This document shows, in pieces, positions 43,756 through 52,588 of a DNA stretch of 64,000 nucleotides. The DNA comes from Sphingobium jiangsuense (GTDB taxonomy: Bacteria; Pseudomonadota; Alphaproteobacteria; Sphingomonadales; Sphingomonadaceae). The stretch covers positions 1 through 64,000 of the forward strand of contig NZ_JACIDT010000002.1 in NCBI RefSeq assembly GCF_014196495.1, written 5' to 3'. Position 1 is the first letter of the stretch. Every line of letters starts with the position of its first letter. The notes beneath the pieces are model-generated. The model did not search any database, had not been told where the DNA came from, and saw only the letters and a program-made list of their open reading frames with translations. Made by a program: the position numbers and the translations under genes.

Positions 43756-44793
43756 ATGATCGATCTCTGCATGAACCGGCGGGCCATGCTGGCCGGGCTT
43801 GCGCCGCTGGCCGCCGGCGTCGCCGGGACGGGCGCGGCCGCCCAGGCGGCGAAGGCGCCGCGCCTGCGGACATCGGGCAACCGCCTGCTGCTGGGCGACG
43901 AGCCCGTCCGGCTGCGCGGGGTGGTGGTCGGCGATCTGCTGAAGCCCGGACGGCCCGCGCTTTTCCCCTATCGCGATATCGCGCGGACATGGGGCGCCAA
44001 TGCGGTGCGGATCAGCGTCCACCCCGGCTATTGGAACGCCGACACGCCAGGCGCTCGGCGCAGGGTGGCGGACAATGTGCGCGCCGCGCGGGCGGCGGGG
44101 CTGTTCGTCATCCTCTGCTGGCACGCGCTGGGCTTTCCCGACGGCTTCACCTTCCGCCCGCCCGCGACATGGGGCACCCGCGCGGACGCCTTCGACACCA
44201 GCATCGCGAAATGCCGCGCCTTCTGGTCCGAAATGGCGGAACTATACGCCCCTGACGGCGGCATCGCGTTCGAGCTTTTCAACGAGCCGATCCGCGATCC
44301 CAGGAACCCGGATGTCGAATACCGGCTCTGGCCCCGGTTGCGCGCGGTGTGGACCGACATCGTCGGCACCGTCATCCGGCCGCGGGCGGACAATGTCGTC
44401 ATCTGCTCCGGCAATCGCTACAGCTACGACCTGCGCGGCATTGCCGAGGCGCCGGTGGAAAGCGACAATATCGCCTATGCCTGGCACGTCTATCCGCGCC
44501 AGGGGCGGCAGAGCCTGCCCGACTGGCTGGTCCGCCTCGACAATCTGCAAAAGCACCGGCCGGTGATCGTCACCGAATGGGGGTTTGCGCAGGTCGGCGA
44601 CCCGCAATTCCTCGCGACGCCGCAATCCTTCGCCGATCCCCTGCTGCGCCTGCTCGATGCAAACGGAATGAGCTGGTTCGCCTACAGCTTCAGCCCGCGC
44701 GCCCAGCCCAGCCTGGTCGAAAAGGACTGGAAAACCCCGACCGCCTATGGCCGCTATGTGATGGCGCGGCTGGCGGAGAGCGGGGCGGGCTGA
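43756..44793 (+). CDS. Glycoside hydrolase family 5 (cellulase-like), exported
   Basis: A 345-residue TIM-barrel glycosidase. The N-terminus has MNRRAMLAGLAPLAAGVAGT, a twin-arginine-like or Sec signal, so it acts in the periplasm or outside. ATG 43756 follows GGAAAGG. The acid/base Glu177 lies in FELFNEPIRDP and the nucleophile Glu274 in VIVTEWGFA; RISVHPGYWN and YAWHVYPRQG provide other active-site residues. Located in an exopolysaccharide locus, it probably trims or releases the polymer, as glycanases do in cellulose and other EPS operons, rather than digesting plant cellulose. It is divergent from the 42606-43508 gene; the 247-base gap holds no further gene. Confidence 0.9.
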   Translation: MIDLCMNRRAMLAGLAPLAAGVAGTGAAAQAAKAPRLRTSGNRLLLGDEPVRLRGVVVGDLLKPGRPALFPYRDIARTWGANAVRISVHPGYWNADTPGARRRVADNVRAARAAGLFVILCWHALGFPDGFTFRPPATWGTRADAFDTSIAKCRAFWSEMAELYAPDGGIAFELFNEPIRDPRNPDVEYRLWPRLRAVWTDIVGTVIRPRADNVVICSGNRYSYDLRGIAEAPVESDNIAYAWHVYPRQGRQSLPDWLVRLDNLQKHRPVIVTEWGFAQVGDPQFLATPQSFADPLLRLLDANGMSWFAYSFSPRAQPSLVEKDWKTPTAYGRYVMARLAESGAG

Positions 44794-44825
44794 ACCTGCT
44801 TGCCGCGATGCGGGAGCGGCCGGGC

Positions 44826-45647
44826 CTATCGCTCGATCGGGCGGCGGCGGGTGTGGACCAGCAGGCGGTAGAAGGAATGCGGGTTGGTCGTCAGATAGCG
44901 CCAGGCGAGGCGCCTGGGGTCCTTCATCGTGCGGAACAGCCATTCGAGGCCGAAGCGCTGCATCCATTCCGGCGCGCGCGGGGCGTCGCCGCAGAGAAAC
45001 GCGTATAGCCCGCCGCAGGTCTTGAGCCAGCCAATGCCCCCAAGGCGGTGGCGGTTGCGGACGCTCCATTCCTCCTGAAGCGGCTTGCCGAGCCCGACCC
45101 ACAGCACGTCGGCGCCGCTTTCGCGGATTTCCGCGCAGATCGCTTCCTCTTCCTCCGGCTTGAAATAGCCGTTGCGGCGTCCGGCGATCTTCAGGCGCGG
45201 ATAGAGCCTGCCGATCGCGTCGGTCGCCGCCGCATTCTGCTTTTCCGAGCCGCCGAAGATGAAGAAGGACAGGCCATGTTCGATCGCCGCCTGGGCGGCG
45301 TCGTGGAAGAAATCGGTAGTGGCGATGCGCTCGGGCAGCGGCGCCTGGGTCAGCTTGCTGGCGATCACGATCGACTGTCCGTCGCCGTGGATCCATGCGG
45401 CCTCCAGCATGGTGTCGCGGAATTCGCGGCTGCGCCCCGCGAGCGAAACGCCCTGGCCGTTGGAGGAGAATACCAGCTTGGGCGGCACCTGCCCGGCGGC
45501 GGCGCGCGCCCGGACGCAGTCTTCCACCATCATGTCCGCCAGCCCCGCGCGCGTGACCGAAACGGTCGGCAATCCGCCCACTATGACGCGGGGAGGCCGT
45601 TTCCTGTCCTTGTCGGGGTCAAGGCGAAAAGACACGTGGCTGGTCAC
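44826..45647 (-). CDS. WecG/TagA/CpsF-family glycosyltransferase, copy 1
   Basis: A 273-residue GT26 enzyme. The start is GTG 45647, with AGGAAG upstream; the frame is open to a TTG at 45713. Family motifs are PKLVFSSNGQGVSLAGRSRE, IHGDGQSIVIASK, IATTDFFHDAA, FFIFGGSEKQNAAA, ESGADVLWVGLGKPLQEEWS and WLKTCGGLYAFLCGDAPRAP. Members usually add ManNAc, glucose or glucuronic acid to undecaprenyl-linked acceptors. A paralogue of the same architecture lies at 47738-48499 on the other strand, with the spike-like module between them. It is convergent with the GH5 gene, 32 bases apart. Confidence 0.92.
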   Translation of the reverse strand: MTSHVSFRLDPDKDRKRPPRVIVGGLPTVSVTRAGLADMMVEDCVRARAAAGQVPPKLVFSSNGQGVSLAGRSREFRDTMLEAAWIHGDGQSIVIASKLTQAPLPERIATTDFFHDAAQAAIEHGLSFFIFGGSEKQNAAATDAIGRLYPRLKIAGRRNGYFKPEEEEAICAEIRESGADVLWVGLGKPLQEEWSVRNRHRLGGIGWLKTCGGLYAFLCGDAPRAPEWMQRFGLEWLFRTMKDPRRLAWRYLTTNPHSFYRLLVHTRRRPIER

Positions 45648-45901
45648 GGGGATCGGTCTTCCTGTCTGAACGGATATCGCCCGGTAAATGCAGGAAAGTT
45701 CGCCGCACCGCAAGATGCTCTGTCGCGGCGGTCGCGGCGAATTGCCGGATTTCTTGGAGGAATTGGGCGCTTTGGGCCATGAGTGCCTCTGGTTCCGGAC
45801 GAGAGAAATAACCTATATGGATAAAAACTATGTCCTACACCATGCTATTGTGGATACCCCACCTCTTCGCCGGCACTCCCGCCGGTCGATGGAGACACCG
45901 C

Positions 45902-46168
45902 ATGACCAACCCGTTCAACTCCTTTGCCGACGCCCCGGCCGCCCCGTCCTGCGCGCCCTATACGCTGGTGCCGCACGACACCGACGAGCTGACCCTGGTG
46001 CCCAAGGGCATCTATGTGGGCAGTGGCGGCGATGTCACGCTGCGCGGCGTCGACGGCGTGGCCGACGTCACTTACAGGAACCTGCCGGACGCGAGCTATA
46101 TCGCGGTGCGCGCGCAATATGTGCGGGCGACCGGCACCACCGCCTCCAACCTGATCGCGGAGGCCTGA
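45902..46168 (+). CDS. GTA/phage head-spike base-like protein (Rcc01079 family-like)
   Basis: An 88-residue, beta-rich protein from ATG 45902, preceded by TGGAGAC. It starts MTNPFNSFADAPAAPS and continues TLVPKGIYVGSGGDVTLRGV, ADVTYRNLPDASYIAV and YVRATGTTASNLIAEA. This order (P-x-D...L, KG-I/L-YVG-x-GGDV, N-x-P, V-R-ATGTTA at the C-terminus) is that of the spike base protein family named after Rhodobacter capsulatus Rcc01079 (GhsA), a component of gene-transfer-agent head spikes. No signal peptide is present. The next gene starts three bases downstream, its ribosome-binding site lying inside this gene's end, so the two are co-translated. No other phage or GTA genes lie in the window. Confidence 0.75.
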   Translation: MTNPFNSFADAPAAPSCAPYTLVPHDTDELTLVPKGIYVGSGGDVTLRGVDGVADVTYRNLPDASYIAVRAQYVRATGTTASNLIAEA

Positions 46169-46171
46169 CCG

Positions 46172-47314
46172 ATGACGAGGGCATCAGGCAGCCTCGGCTT
46201 TTCGAGCCGGGCGGCGGCGCGCTGGGCGAGGCGGCAGGGCCTTCCCGGCCTTTCCGCGCCGCTCGCCCGCCCGCGCAGGATCATGCTGCGCGGGGACAGC
46301 ACCGGGATCGGCTATATGACGGCCTATCCCAGCGGCAATGCGGCGGCGCAGCGCTGCGGGCCGTCGCGGCGGATGCGCGACGCGCTCATCGCGGCGGGCT
46401 GCTATGCGCAGGACGAGTTCGTCGCGGGCAGCGGCGGCTATACCAGCGCGAGCGGCTTCATGAGCTTCGACCCGCGCATCAGCATGACCGGCAGCGGCTG
46501 GGGCTATTGGGCCGTCACCACCGCCGTCTTCGGCACGATCCGCAACAACACCGACACCACCAGCATCTGGACCTTCGCGCCCGATACGCAGTGCGACAGC
46601 TGCATATTCACCTATGCGCGGGACAACAGCCGCAGCACCGGCGAAATCAGCTTCGGCGGCGTCACCAAGGCGTTCAACCAGTATAACGCCACCGCGGGCT
46701 TCGGCTCCGTCACGATCGGCCCTGCCGACGGGGTGGCGCTGGGCGCGCACAAGGCGGATATCCGCCGCACCGCCGCGAGCGGCAATGTGTCGATCGATTC
46801 GATCTGGTGCTACAACAGCAGGCTGCCCGGCTTCCAGATATTGAACGGATCGGCCAGCGGCATGAAGGCCCAGAACCTCGCCAACAGCACCGCCGCCAGC
46901 GCCTCGCTCTATTATCCGGAGCAGATATTGGCGGCGGGAGACGAATGCTGGTGGCAGATCGGCGTCAACGACTGGAAAAGCTCGGCGCCGACCGACCTCG
47001 CGGTCTTTCAGGGCTATGTGCAGGCGTGGGTCGATCAGTGCCAGTCCAGGGGCATCGTGCCGCGCATCATCCTGCCGATCCGTTCGGCGCTGACCGACAC
47101 CACGGTGGAACTGATGCAGGCCTATGACGCGGCGCAGATCGCCGTCGCGCAGGCGAAGAACGTCGCCGTCTACAGCTTCGGCGACCGCTGGGGCAGCTAT
47201 GCCGAGGCGAGCGCAAGGGGGCTGATGGCGGACGCGGGCGATGCGTTCCACGCCAACTGGTTCGGCGCGCAGGATCAGGGGCAGTTCTACGCGCAGATCG
47301 CGCTGTCCGCCTGA
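46172..47314 (+). CDS. SGNH/GDSL-type hydrolase paired with spike base (GhsB-like position)
   Basis: A 380-residue protein with the SGNH triad: Ser43 in LRGDSTGIGY, Gly264-Asn266-Asp267 in IGVNDW, and Asp357/His360 in DAFHANW. Such enzymes deacylate sugars or act as esterases. The N-terminus (arginine-rich, no hydrophobic stretch) is not a secretion signal. The middle (about 95-240) is rich in Gly, Ser, Thr and Asn and looks beta-structured, as in spike or fibre proteins. It follows the spike-base gene by three bases. In Rhodobacter capsulatus the spike base Rcc01079 is followed by the spike fibre Rcc01080, so by position this may be a polysaccharide-binding or -deacetylating fibre. Similarity to Rcc01080 itself is not claimed. 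Confidence 0.72.
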   Translation: MTRASGSLGFSSRAAARWARRQGLPGLSAPLARPRRIMLRGDSTGIGYMTAYPSGNAAAQRCGPSRRMRDALIAAGCYAQDEFVAGSGGYTSASGFMSFDPRISMTGSGWGYWAVTTAVFGTIRNNTDTTSIWTFAPDTQCDSCIFTYARDNSRSTGEISFGGVTKAFNQYNATAGFGSVTIGPADGVALGAHKADIRRTAASGNVSIDSIWCYNSRLPGFQILNGSASGMKAQNLANSTAASASLYYPEQILAAGDECWWQIGVNDWKSSAPTDLAVFQGYVQAWVDQCQSRGIVPRIILPIRSALTDTTVELMQAYDAAQIAVAQAKNVAVYSFGDRWGSYAEASARGLMADAGDAFHANWFGAQDQGQFYAQIALSA

Positions 47315-47737
47315 TCGCCCCCCGCTGATGGACCCGCCCGGCCCTGTTCCCGCGCCGGCCATGAGGCGGCGCGCGGCGCAGGGCAGGCGGGGCGAGCGGC
47401 GGCGGCGCCGGAGGACTTTCCCCCGGCTGGTCCGAAATGGCTCCGCCGCCGTTCCCCTGCCGCCCGAATGCAATTCTTTTTGAGACAGAAAGGCAGCGAA
47501 AACGGGTTTTCAGACGTGCGCAGATCGCGTACCCGGTTCTTCGGGTGGCCGGAGCCTGATCCGCTATGGAAAAGGCGCGGCGAAGCGGGTTTGTCGTGCC
47601 GGGCAGTCCGGGATATCATCCCTCCGTCCTGATGCGTCTGGCCACGAGCCGCCCCGTTGGTTAAAGGAATTTTTAGGCGACGCTGCGTAGCCTGCTGGTC
47701 TGCACATGGAGGACGTCTGCAGTTTCGAGGGAATGGA
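47315..47737. other. 423-base gap between the SGNH hydrolase and the second WecG gene
   Basis: No gene is supported here; short arginine-rich frames look like noise. GAAAACGGGTTTTC near 47498 is a small palindrome. A promoter for the following WecG gene presumably lies in the less GC-rich stretch near 47650-47700 (GGTTAAAGGAATTTTTAGG), but no convincing -35/-10 pair stands out. Confidence 0.4.
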
Positions 47738-48499
47738 ATGAACTCTGATACCGTCTTAGTGGGAGGGATCAGAAGTTCCAGGGCGACCCGGCGGGAATTG
47801 GCGCAGCAAATGGTCGATGACGCCATGGCCGCGCGCGCCGGCCTTTCCACGACTCCCAAGCTGATCGTGGCGTCCAACGGGCTGGTCATCGCCAAATATC
47901 ATCAGGACAGCGAGTTCCGCTCCCTCATCGCGCAGGCGGATATCGTCGATGTGGACGGGATGCCGTCGGTGCTGGCGACGCGCCTGCTGTGCCGGGAGCC
48001 GCTGAAGGAGCGGGTGGCGACCACCGATTTCATTCTCGACGCCTGCGAAACCGCCGCGCGGGAGGGCATCCGCTTCTATTTTCTCGGCGCGCGTCCGGGG
48101 GTGGCGCGCAAGGCGGCCGAGCAGTTGCAGGCGCGCTTTCCCGGACTCCAGATCGTCGGCGTGCGGGACGGCTATTTCAGCGCGGACGAGGAAGAGGCGC
48201 TGTGCGCCGATATCCGCGCAAGCGGCGCGGACGTGCTGTGGCTGGGGCTGGGCAGTCCGCTTCAGGAGCGATTCGCCGTCCGCAATCGCGCGAGGCTGGC
48301 CGGGGTCGCCTGGATCCGGACCTGCGGCGGCCTGTTCGATTTCTATTCGGGCCGGATTCCGCGCGCGCCGCTCTGGTTGCAGAAGATCGGCATGGAATGG
48401 CTCTACCGCGTCTGGCAGGAGCCGTGGCGGCTGGGCAAGCGCTATGTGATGACCAACCCGGTGGCGCTCTATCATCTGCTGACCAAGACTCGCGGATGA
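47738..48499 (+). CDS. WecG/TagA/CpsF-family glycosyltransferase, copy 2
   Basis: A 253-residue GT26 enzyme from ATG 47738, preceded by GAGGGAATGG. Motifs: TPKLIVASNGLVIAKYHQDS, IVDVDGMPSVLATRLL, VATTDFILDACE, RFYFLGARPGVARKAAEQLQ, SGADVLWLGLGSPLQERFAV and WIRTCGGLFDFYSGRIPRAP. The aspartate in VDGMPS replaces the GDGQS of copy 1, so the two copies differ at the putative catalytic-site loop and may use different donors. It adds a sugar to a lipid-linked intermediate at the cytoplasmic face. It lies downstream of the spike-like pair and upstream of the BNR protein gene on the same strand. Confidence 0.92.
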   Translation: MNSDTVLVGGIRSSRATRRELAQQMVDDAMAARAGLSTTPKLIVASNGLVIAKYHQDSEFRSLIAQADIVDVDGMPSVLATRLLCREPLKERVATTDFILDACETAAREGIRFYFLGARPGVARKAAEQLQARFPGLQIVGVRDGYFSADEEEALCADIRASGADVLWLGLGSPLQERFAVRNRARLAGVAWIRTCGGLFDFYSGRIPRAPLWLQKIGMEWLYRVWQEPWRLGKRYVMTNPVALYHLLTKTRG

Positions 48500-48561
48500 C
48501 GCCGCGCCTGTGCCGGTGCGGTGCGAAGGAAATCCTGCTGCAATTGCGTATCGCGCGCGCC

Positions 48562-48578
48562 GCCCGCCGATGGCGGGC
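48562..48578 (+). terminator. GC hairpin after the second WecG gene
   Basis: GCCCGCC (48562-48568) and GGCGGGC (48572-48578) form a 7-bp stem with a 3-base loop, 63 bases after the stop codon. No T-run follows, so termination is uncertain. The remaining bases to 48720 become AT-rich near 48665-48690 and may hold the promoter of the BNR gene. Confidence 0.4.
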
Positions 48579-48720
48579 CGGCCGGCGGAAGGCCGTAAAA
48601 ACGCCCCTTTCCCGCCGCCTTATGTCGAATGAGACGAATCGAGTGGCAGGGATGTTGCCTATCTTTCTGAATCTTATATCTTATTTTCGGTCGAAGGGCG
48701 GATTGAACCGCCGTGGATAA

Positions 48721-51120
48721 ATGAGGTTCAGCCCCCCGATGAGCGCAGGCCCCCATCTCCGATATGGCGGTGTTCTTGTTGCTGTCGCAGCAATTCTGGC
48801 ATTGCTCGCCGATTGGACGGGGCTGGCGATGGTGCTGCGCACCGGGGGCGTGACGCCCGCGACCTCGCCGCCGCCGCCTCTGTCGGCGGCGGGACGCCCG
48901 GTGCCGGGGGAAAGCTATGTGTGGAAGCCGGTCGCGATCGGCGGCGGCGGCAGCGTCACCGGCTTTGCCAGCGATGCGCGGGGCGGTACGCGCATCGTGC
49001 GCACCGATGTCTATGGCGCCTATATCTGGCGCAAGGAGGCGGGGCGGTGGGAGCAGCTCGTCACCGCCCGCTCCATGCCGCCGGAGGATCGCTGGCAGGG
49101 CAGCATGGCGCAAGGCGTCTATGAGATCGCCGTCGCGCCCGGCAACCCGCGCCGCCTCTATATGGCGCTGCGCGGCAGGATATATCGGTCCGACGATCAC
49201 GGCCGCAGCTGGACCCGCCCGGCGGGCGGGCCGGAGTTCCGCTTCTCGCCCGATGGCGCCCATCGCTTTCGCGGCGCCTTTCTGGCCGTCAGCCCGGACG
49301 ACCCGGACCTGCTGTTCCTGGGGACCGAGCGGCAGGGGCTGTGGCGCTCCACCGACGGCGCGCGCAGCTGGCAGGCGGTGGCTGCGGTGCCGCCGTCCGC
49401 CGCGCAGGGGGACGAGGCCCCCGCGCCCATGCTGGTCTGGTTCGCGCCGCCCGGCCCGGAACAGCCGAAGCGCGCCGCGCCGCTGCTCCTCTTCTCGCCG
49501 GGGCATGGCCTCTATCGATCGACGGACAAGGGGCGCAGCTTCGTGCCGGTCGGCGCGGACCAGGGCGCCGCGCCCCGCGATCTGGCGCGCGGCGCCTTCG
49601 CGCCCGGCGGCGATTTCTTCGCGGTGTCGAGCACCGAGCGGTCGGTCTACCGGCTGCATCAGGGGCGCTGGCGCAATCTGGTCGCGGAAGGGCGCGTCGC
49701 CGCCCATGGCTTCGTCGGCGTGGCGATAGACCCCCGTTCGGGCCGGATCGTCGTGGTGGACGACGGCGGCACGGCCTTCGCCTCGGCCGATCAGGGCGAA
49801 AGCTGGACCCGGCTGAACCACCGGGCGCGCGTGGGCGAGGGAGAGCCGCCCTGGCTGCGCGTGACCGATATTTCCTATTTCGCCACCGGCGCGCTCTTTC
49901 CCGATCCGGTGGTGCCGGACCGCCTGTGGGCGATGACCGGGGCCGGGCCCTATTATGCCGATTGCCCGGAAGGCTGCACCGATCTGGTCTGGACCAGCGC
50001 GGTGCGCGGGATAGAGGAACTGGTGGCGAGCGACGTCATCCAGCCCGCGGGGCGCGCGCCGCTCTTCGCCGCGCTCGATTTCGGGATTCACCTGAAGGAG
50101 GATCTGGACGCCTTTTCGACCGGCTATGGCCCGGCCGAGCGGGTGCTGATCGCCGCGCAGCAGATTGCGTGGACCCCGGCCGATCCCGACTTCATCGTCA
50201 CCAATGCGTCGGACACGCGCACCTTCTGCTGCTCTGGCGACGGCAATGCGGTGATGGCGGGATATAGCAGCGACGGCGGGCGGAACTGGCACAAATTCCC
50301 GACCCTGCCGCAGCCGCCCGGAACCCGCGCCGACGACCCGTGGCGCATGGCGTTCGGCACCATCGCCGTCGCGGCCGACACGCCGGACAATATCGTCTGG
50401 GTTCCCGGCTATGACCGCGCGCCCTTCTACACGCTCAATCGCGGCCTCACATGGCATCGCGTGGTCTTTCCGGGGGAAGTGCCGCCCTATAGCGGGTCCT
50501 ACCCCAATATCTGGGTCCAGCGCAAAACCCTCGCCGCCGATCGCGTGCGGCCCGGCACCTTCTATTTCTATCATGGAGGCAACGCGTCCAACCCCGGCCT
50601 TGCCGGGCTGTGGCGCACGGTCGACGGCGGCCGCGGCTGGGAGCAGGTCCATAAGGGCAGGCTGTCCCCGCGCGACGGCTTCGGGGCGAAGCTGAGGGCG
50701 GTGCCGGGGCGGGCCGGGCATCTGTTCTTCACCTCGGCGCAGCCGGGGGAGAGCGAGCAGCTGCTGCGCTCCACCGATGGCGGCGAGCATTGGAGCCGCA
50801 TCGACACGGTGTCGCAGGTCGACGACATCGCGTTCGGCAAGGCCGCGCCGGGCGTCGATTATCCCGCCATCTATATTTCCGGCAAGGTGGAGGGACGCTA
50901 TGGCATCTGGCGCTCCACCGATGCGCTGGGCAGCTGGCGGCGCATTGCGGATTTTCCGCTCGACCGGCTCGATCAGGTCGTTGTGATGGAGGCGGACAAG
51001 GATATATTCGGCCGCGTCTATCTGGGGCTGATGGGGTCGGGCTGGGTCTATGGCGAGCCGGGGCCGTGCGCGGCGGCGAAAAGGGGGAATGCGGAACGCA
51101 TATGCAGGGCGGTGAATTGA
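48721..51120 (+). CDS. BNR/Asp-box beta-propeller protein (sialidase/GH74-like fold), membrane-anchored or exported
   Basis: A 799-residue protein. A hydrophobic segment near 15-38 (GGVLVAVAAILALLADWTGL) is a signal anchor, followed by a Pro-rich linker. The rest is a beta-propeller with at least eight Asp boxes (S/T-x-D-x-G-x-x-W): SDDHGRSW, STDGARSW, STDKGRSF, SADQGESW, SSDGGRNW, TVDGGRGW, STDGGEHW and a degenerate STDALGSW. This is the architecture of xyloglucanase (GH74)-like and related polysaccharide-active or binding propellers. Catalytic aspartates cannot be assigned by eye. In this locus it may cleave or bind the secreted polymer. It is followed by the second Wzy-like gene, 40 bases away. 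Confidence 0.82.
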   Translation: MRFSPPMSAGPHLRYGGVLVAVAAILALLADWTGLAMVLRTGGVTPATSPPPPLSAAGRPVPGESYVWKPVAIGGGGSVTGFASDARGGTRIVRTDVYGAYIWRKEAGRWEQLVTARSMPPEDRWQGSMAQGVYEIAVAPGNPRRLYMALRGRIYRSDDHGRSWTRPAGGPEFRFSPDGAHRFRGAFLAVSPDDPDLLFLGTERQGLWRSTDGARSWQAVAAVPPSAAQGDEAPAPMLVWFAPPGPEQPKRAAPLLLFSPGHGLYRSTDKGRSFVPVGADQGAAPRDLARGAFAPGGDFFAVSSTERSVYRLHQGRWRNLVAEGRVAAHGFVGVAIDPRSGRIVVVDDGGTAFASADQGESWTRLNHRARVGEGEPPWLRVTDISYFATGALFPDPVVPDRLWAMTGAGPYYADCPEGCTDLVWTSAVRGIEELVASDVIQPAGRAPLFAALDFGIHLKEDLDAFSTGYGPAERVLIAAQQIAWTPADPDFIVTNASDTRTFCCSGDGNAVMAGYSSDGGRNWHKFPTLPQPPGTRADDPWRMAFGTIAVAADTPDNIVWVPGYDRAPFYTLNRGLTWHRVVFPGEVPPYSGSYPNIWVQRKTLAADRVRPGTFYFYHGGNASNPGLAGLWRTVDGGRGWEQVHKGRLSPRDGFGAKLRAVPGRAGHLFFTSAQPGESEQLLRSTDGGEHWSRIDTVSQVDDIAFGKAAPGVDYPAIYISGKVEGRYGIWRSTDALGSWRRIADFPLDRLDQVVVMEADKDIFGRVYLGLMGSGWVYGEPGPCAAAKRGNAERICRAVN

Positions 51121-51160
51121 TCCTGGCCGGGCAGCGGCCGGGCGGAGCCGGAGCGCGCCG

Positions 51161-52588
51161 ATGAACGCGGACGGGCCTGCCCTGGGGCTTCAGGTGCGCG
51201 GCGCGGTGAAGCGGCGCGCCCGCCCGGCGGGGCTGCGCGCGCTGTGGACGCCGGTGCGCGATCAGGCGCCCGCGCTCGCCGCGCTGCTGCTGTCGCTGGG
51301 CGCGCTGCTGGGCGGCTTCAACAGCCTGCTGGGGCAGGCGGTGGCCTATATCGTCAATGCGGCGCTGCTGATTTTCCTGCTGGTCGTCTATCGTCCTGCC
51401 GGGCGCTTCTGGCGGCGGGTGATGCCGGTGCTGCTGCTCTGCGCGGCGGCGACGGGCTGGGTGTGGCTCGTCAACCAGGGGGTGCGGATGATACCGGGCG
51501 CAGGGCCGCCCGTCGCCTTCGCGCGCGATCTTTTCGGGCCGGAGATGCTGGGCTTTCTCGCGGGCGTGCTGGCGCTGACGTGCGGGGCGCTGATCGGGCG
51601 GCATCCCGATGCGGCGTCGCGTTTCCTGCGCTGGCTGCTGCTGTTCAATGCGGCCTGGGTGCTGTGGGGGCTGGCGTTGCGCGCCAGCGACATGGACATG
51701 GCGTTCGACCTGTGGACGGTGACGCGGCAGGGGCGGTTCACCGGAACGATCGGCAATGCGAACGTCACCGCCGCGCTGGCGGGGGCGATGGCGATCCTCG
51801 CCGCGGGGATGGTGTTCGGCTATCTGCAACCGGGCCGCAGGCGCAGGCCGGTCGCGGCGCTGCTGGCGGGGGCGGGCTTTTTCCTGTTCGTCGGCGCGAT
51901 GATCGCGACCGCTTCCCGCTTCGCGGCGCTGGTCGCCGTCGTGCTGCTGCTGGTGCTGGGGACGGGCCTGATCGGAAGCCGCGCGCGCAACCGGATCCGG
52001 GCGGCGACGCTGCGGCGGACCGTCCTCGCGCTGGCGGCGGCGGGCGTCGTCCTGCTGGCGGCGGCGGGCGCGATCCTGATGGACCGCTTTTCCTCGGCGG
52101 GCGGCGATCTGGGCGATCGCTTCACCATGTGGCGCCATTATGCCGAACTGGTGGGCAAGGCGCCCTTTTACGGCTATGGCCTCGGCGCCTTTCCCAGCCT
52201 CAACGCCCATTTCCTGTCGAACATCGAAATGGCGCAGTCGGTGTGGAACGTGAATTCCGCCCATAACATCATGCTCCAGCTGCTGCTGAACGGCGGCTTT
52301 CCCTATTTCGGCCTGCTGGCGCTCGCCTTTCTCTATGTCGGGGCGGCGATACTGACGGGGCTGCGGAACGAGGGATGGCCGCCGGGGCGGCTGGCAGCGC
52401 TGCTGGCGCTGGTGCAGATATTCTGCTGCGCGCTGGTCGATATCTGCCTCAACGTGCCCGCGCTGGCGATACTCTTCCTCGCCATGGCGGGCGTGCTGTG
52501 GGGAGGAAGGGCCATCGGCAGGAGGGAGCCTGCGCTGCTGACCGGCCCTGCCGCCCCGGCCGATCAGGGGCGCCTGTACAAATTCTGA
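51161..52588 (+). CDS. O-antigen ligase/polymerase-like membrane protein, second copy
   Basis: A 475-residue protein with about 11 hydrophobic spans, of the O-antigen ligase (Wzy_C) superfamily. The central region TRQGRFTGTIGNANVTAALA, followed by ASRFAALVAVVLLLVLGTGL, and the periplasmic loop DRFTMWRHYAELVGKAPFYG, YGLGAFPSL and NVNSAHNIMLQLLLNGGFPY are the family landmarks; S-A-H-N is the conserved histidine motif. It is distinct from the first copy at 39825-41153 and has a longer basic N-terminus. One copy may polymerise the chain and the other transfer it or a second polymer. Its end overlaps the end of the convergent gene at 52564 by 25 bases. Confidence 0.88.
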   Translation: MNADGPALGLQVRGAVKRRARPAGLRALWTPVRDQAPALAALLLSLGALLGGFNSLLGQAVAYIVNAALLIFLLVVYRPAGRFWRRVMPVLLLCAAATGWVWLVNQGVRMIPGAGPPVAFARDLFGPEMLGFLAGVLALTCGALIGRHPDAASRFLRWLLLFNAAWVLWGLALRASDMDMAFDLWTVTRQGRFTGTIGNANVTAALAGAMAILAAGMVFGYLQPGRRRRPVAALLAGAGFFLFVGAMIATASRFAALVAVVLLLVLGTGLIGSRARNRIRAATLRRTVLALAAAGVVLLAAAGAILMDRFSSAGGDLGDRFTMWRHYAELVGKAPFYGYGLGAFPSLNAHFLSNIEMAQSVWNVNSAHNIMLQLLLNGGFPYFGLLALAFLYVGAAILTGLRNEGWPPGRLAALLALVQIFCCALVDICLNVPALAILFLAMAGVLWGGRAIGRREPALLTGPAAPADQGRLYKF

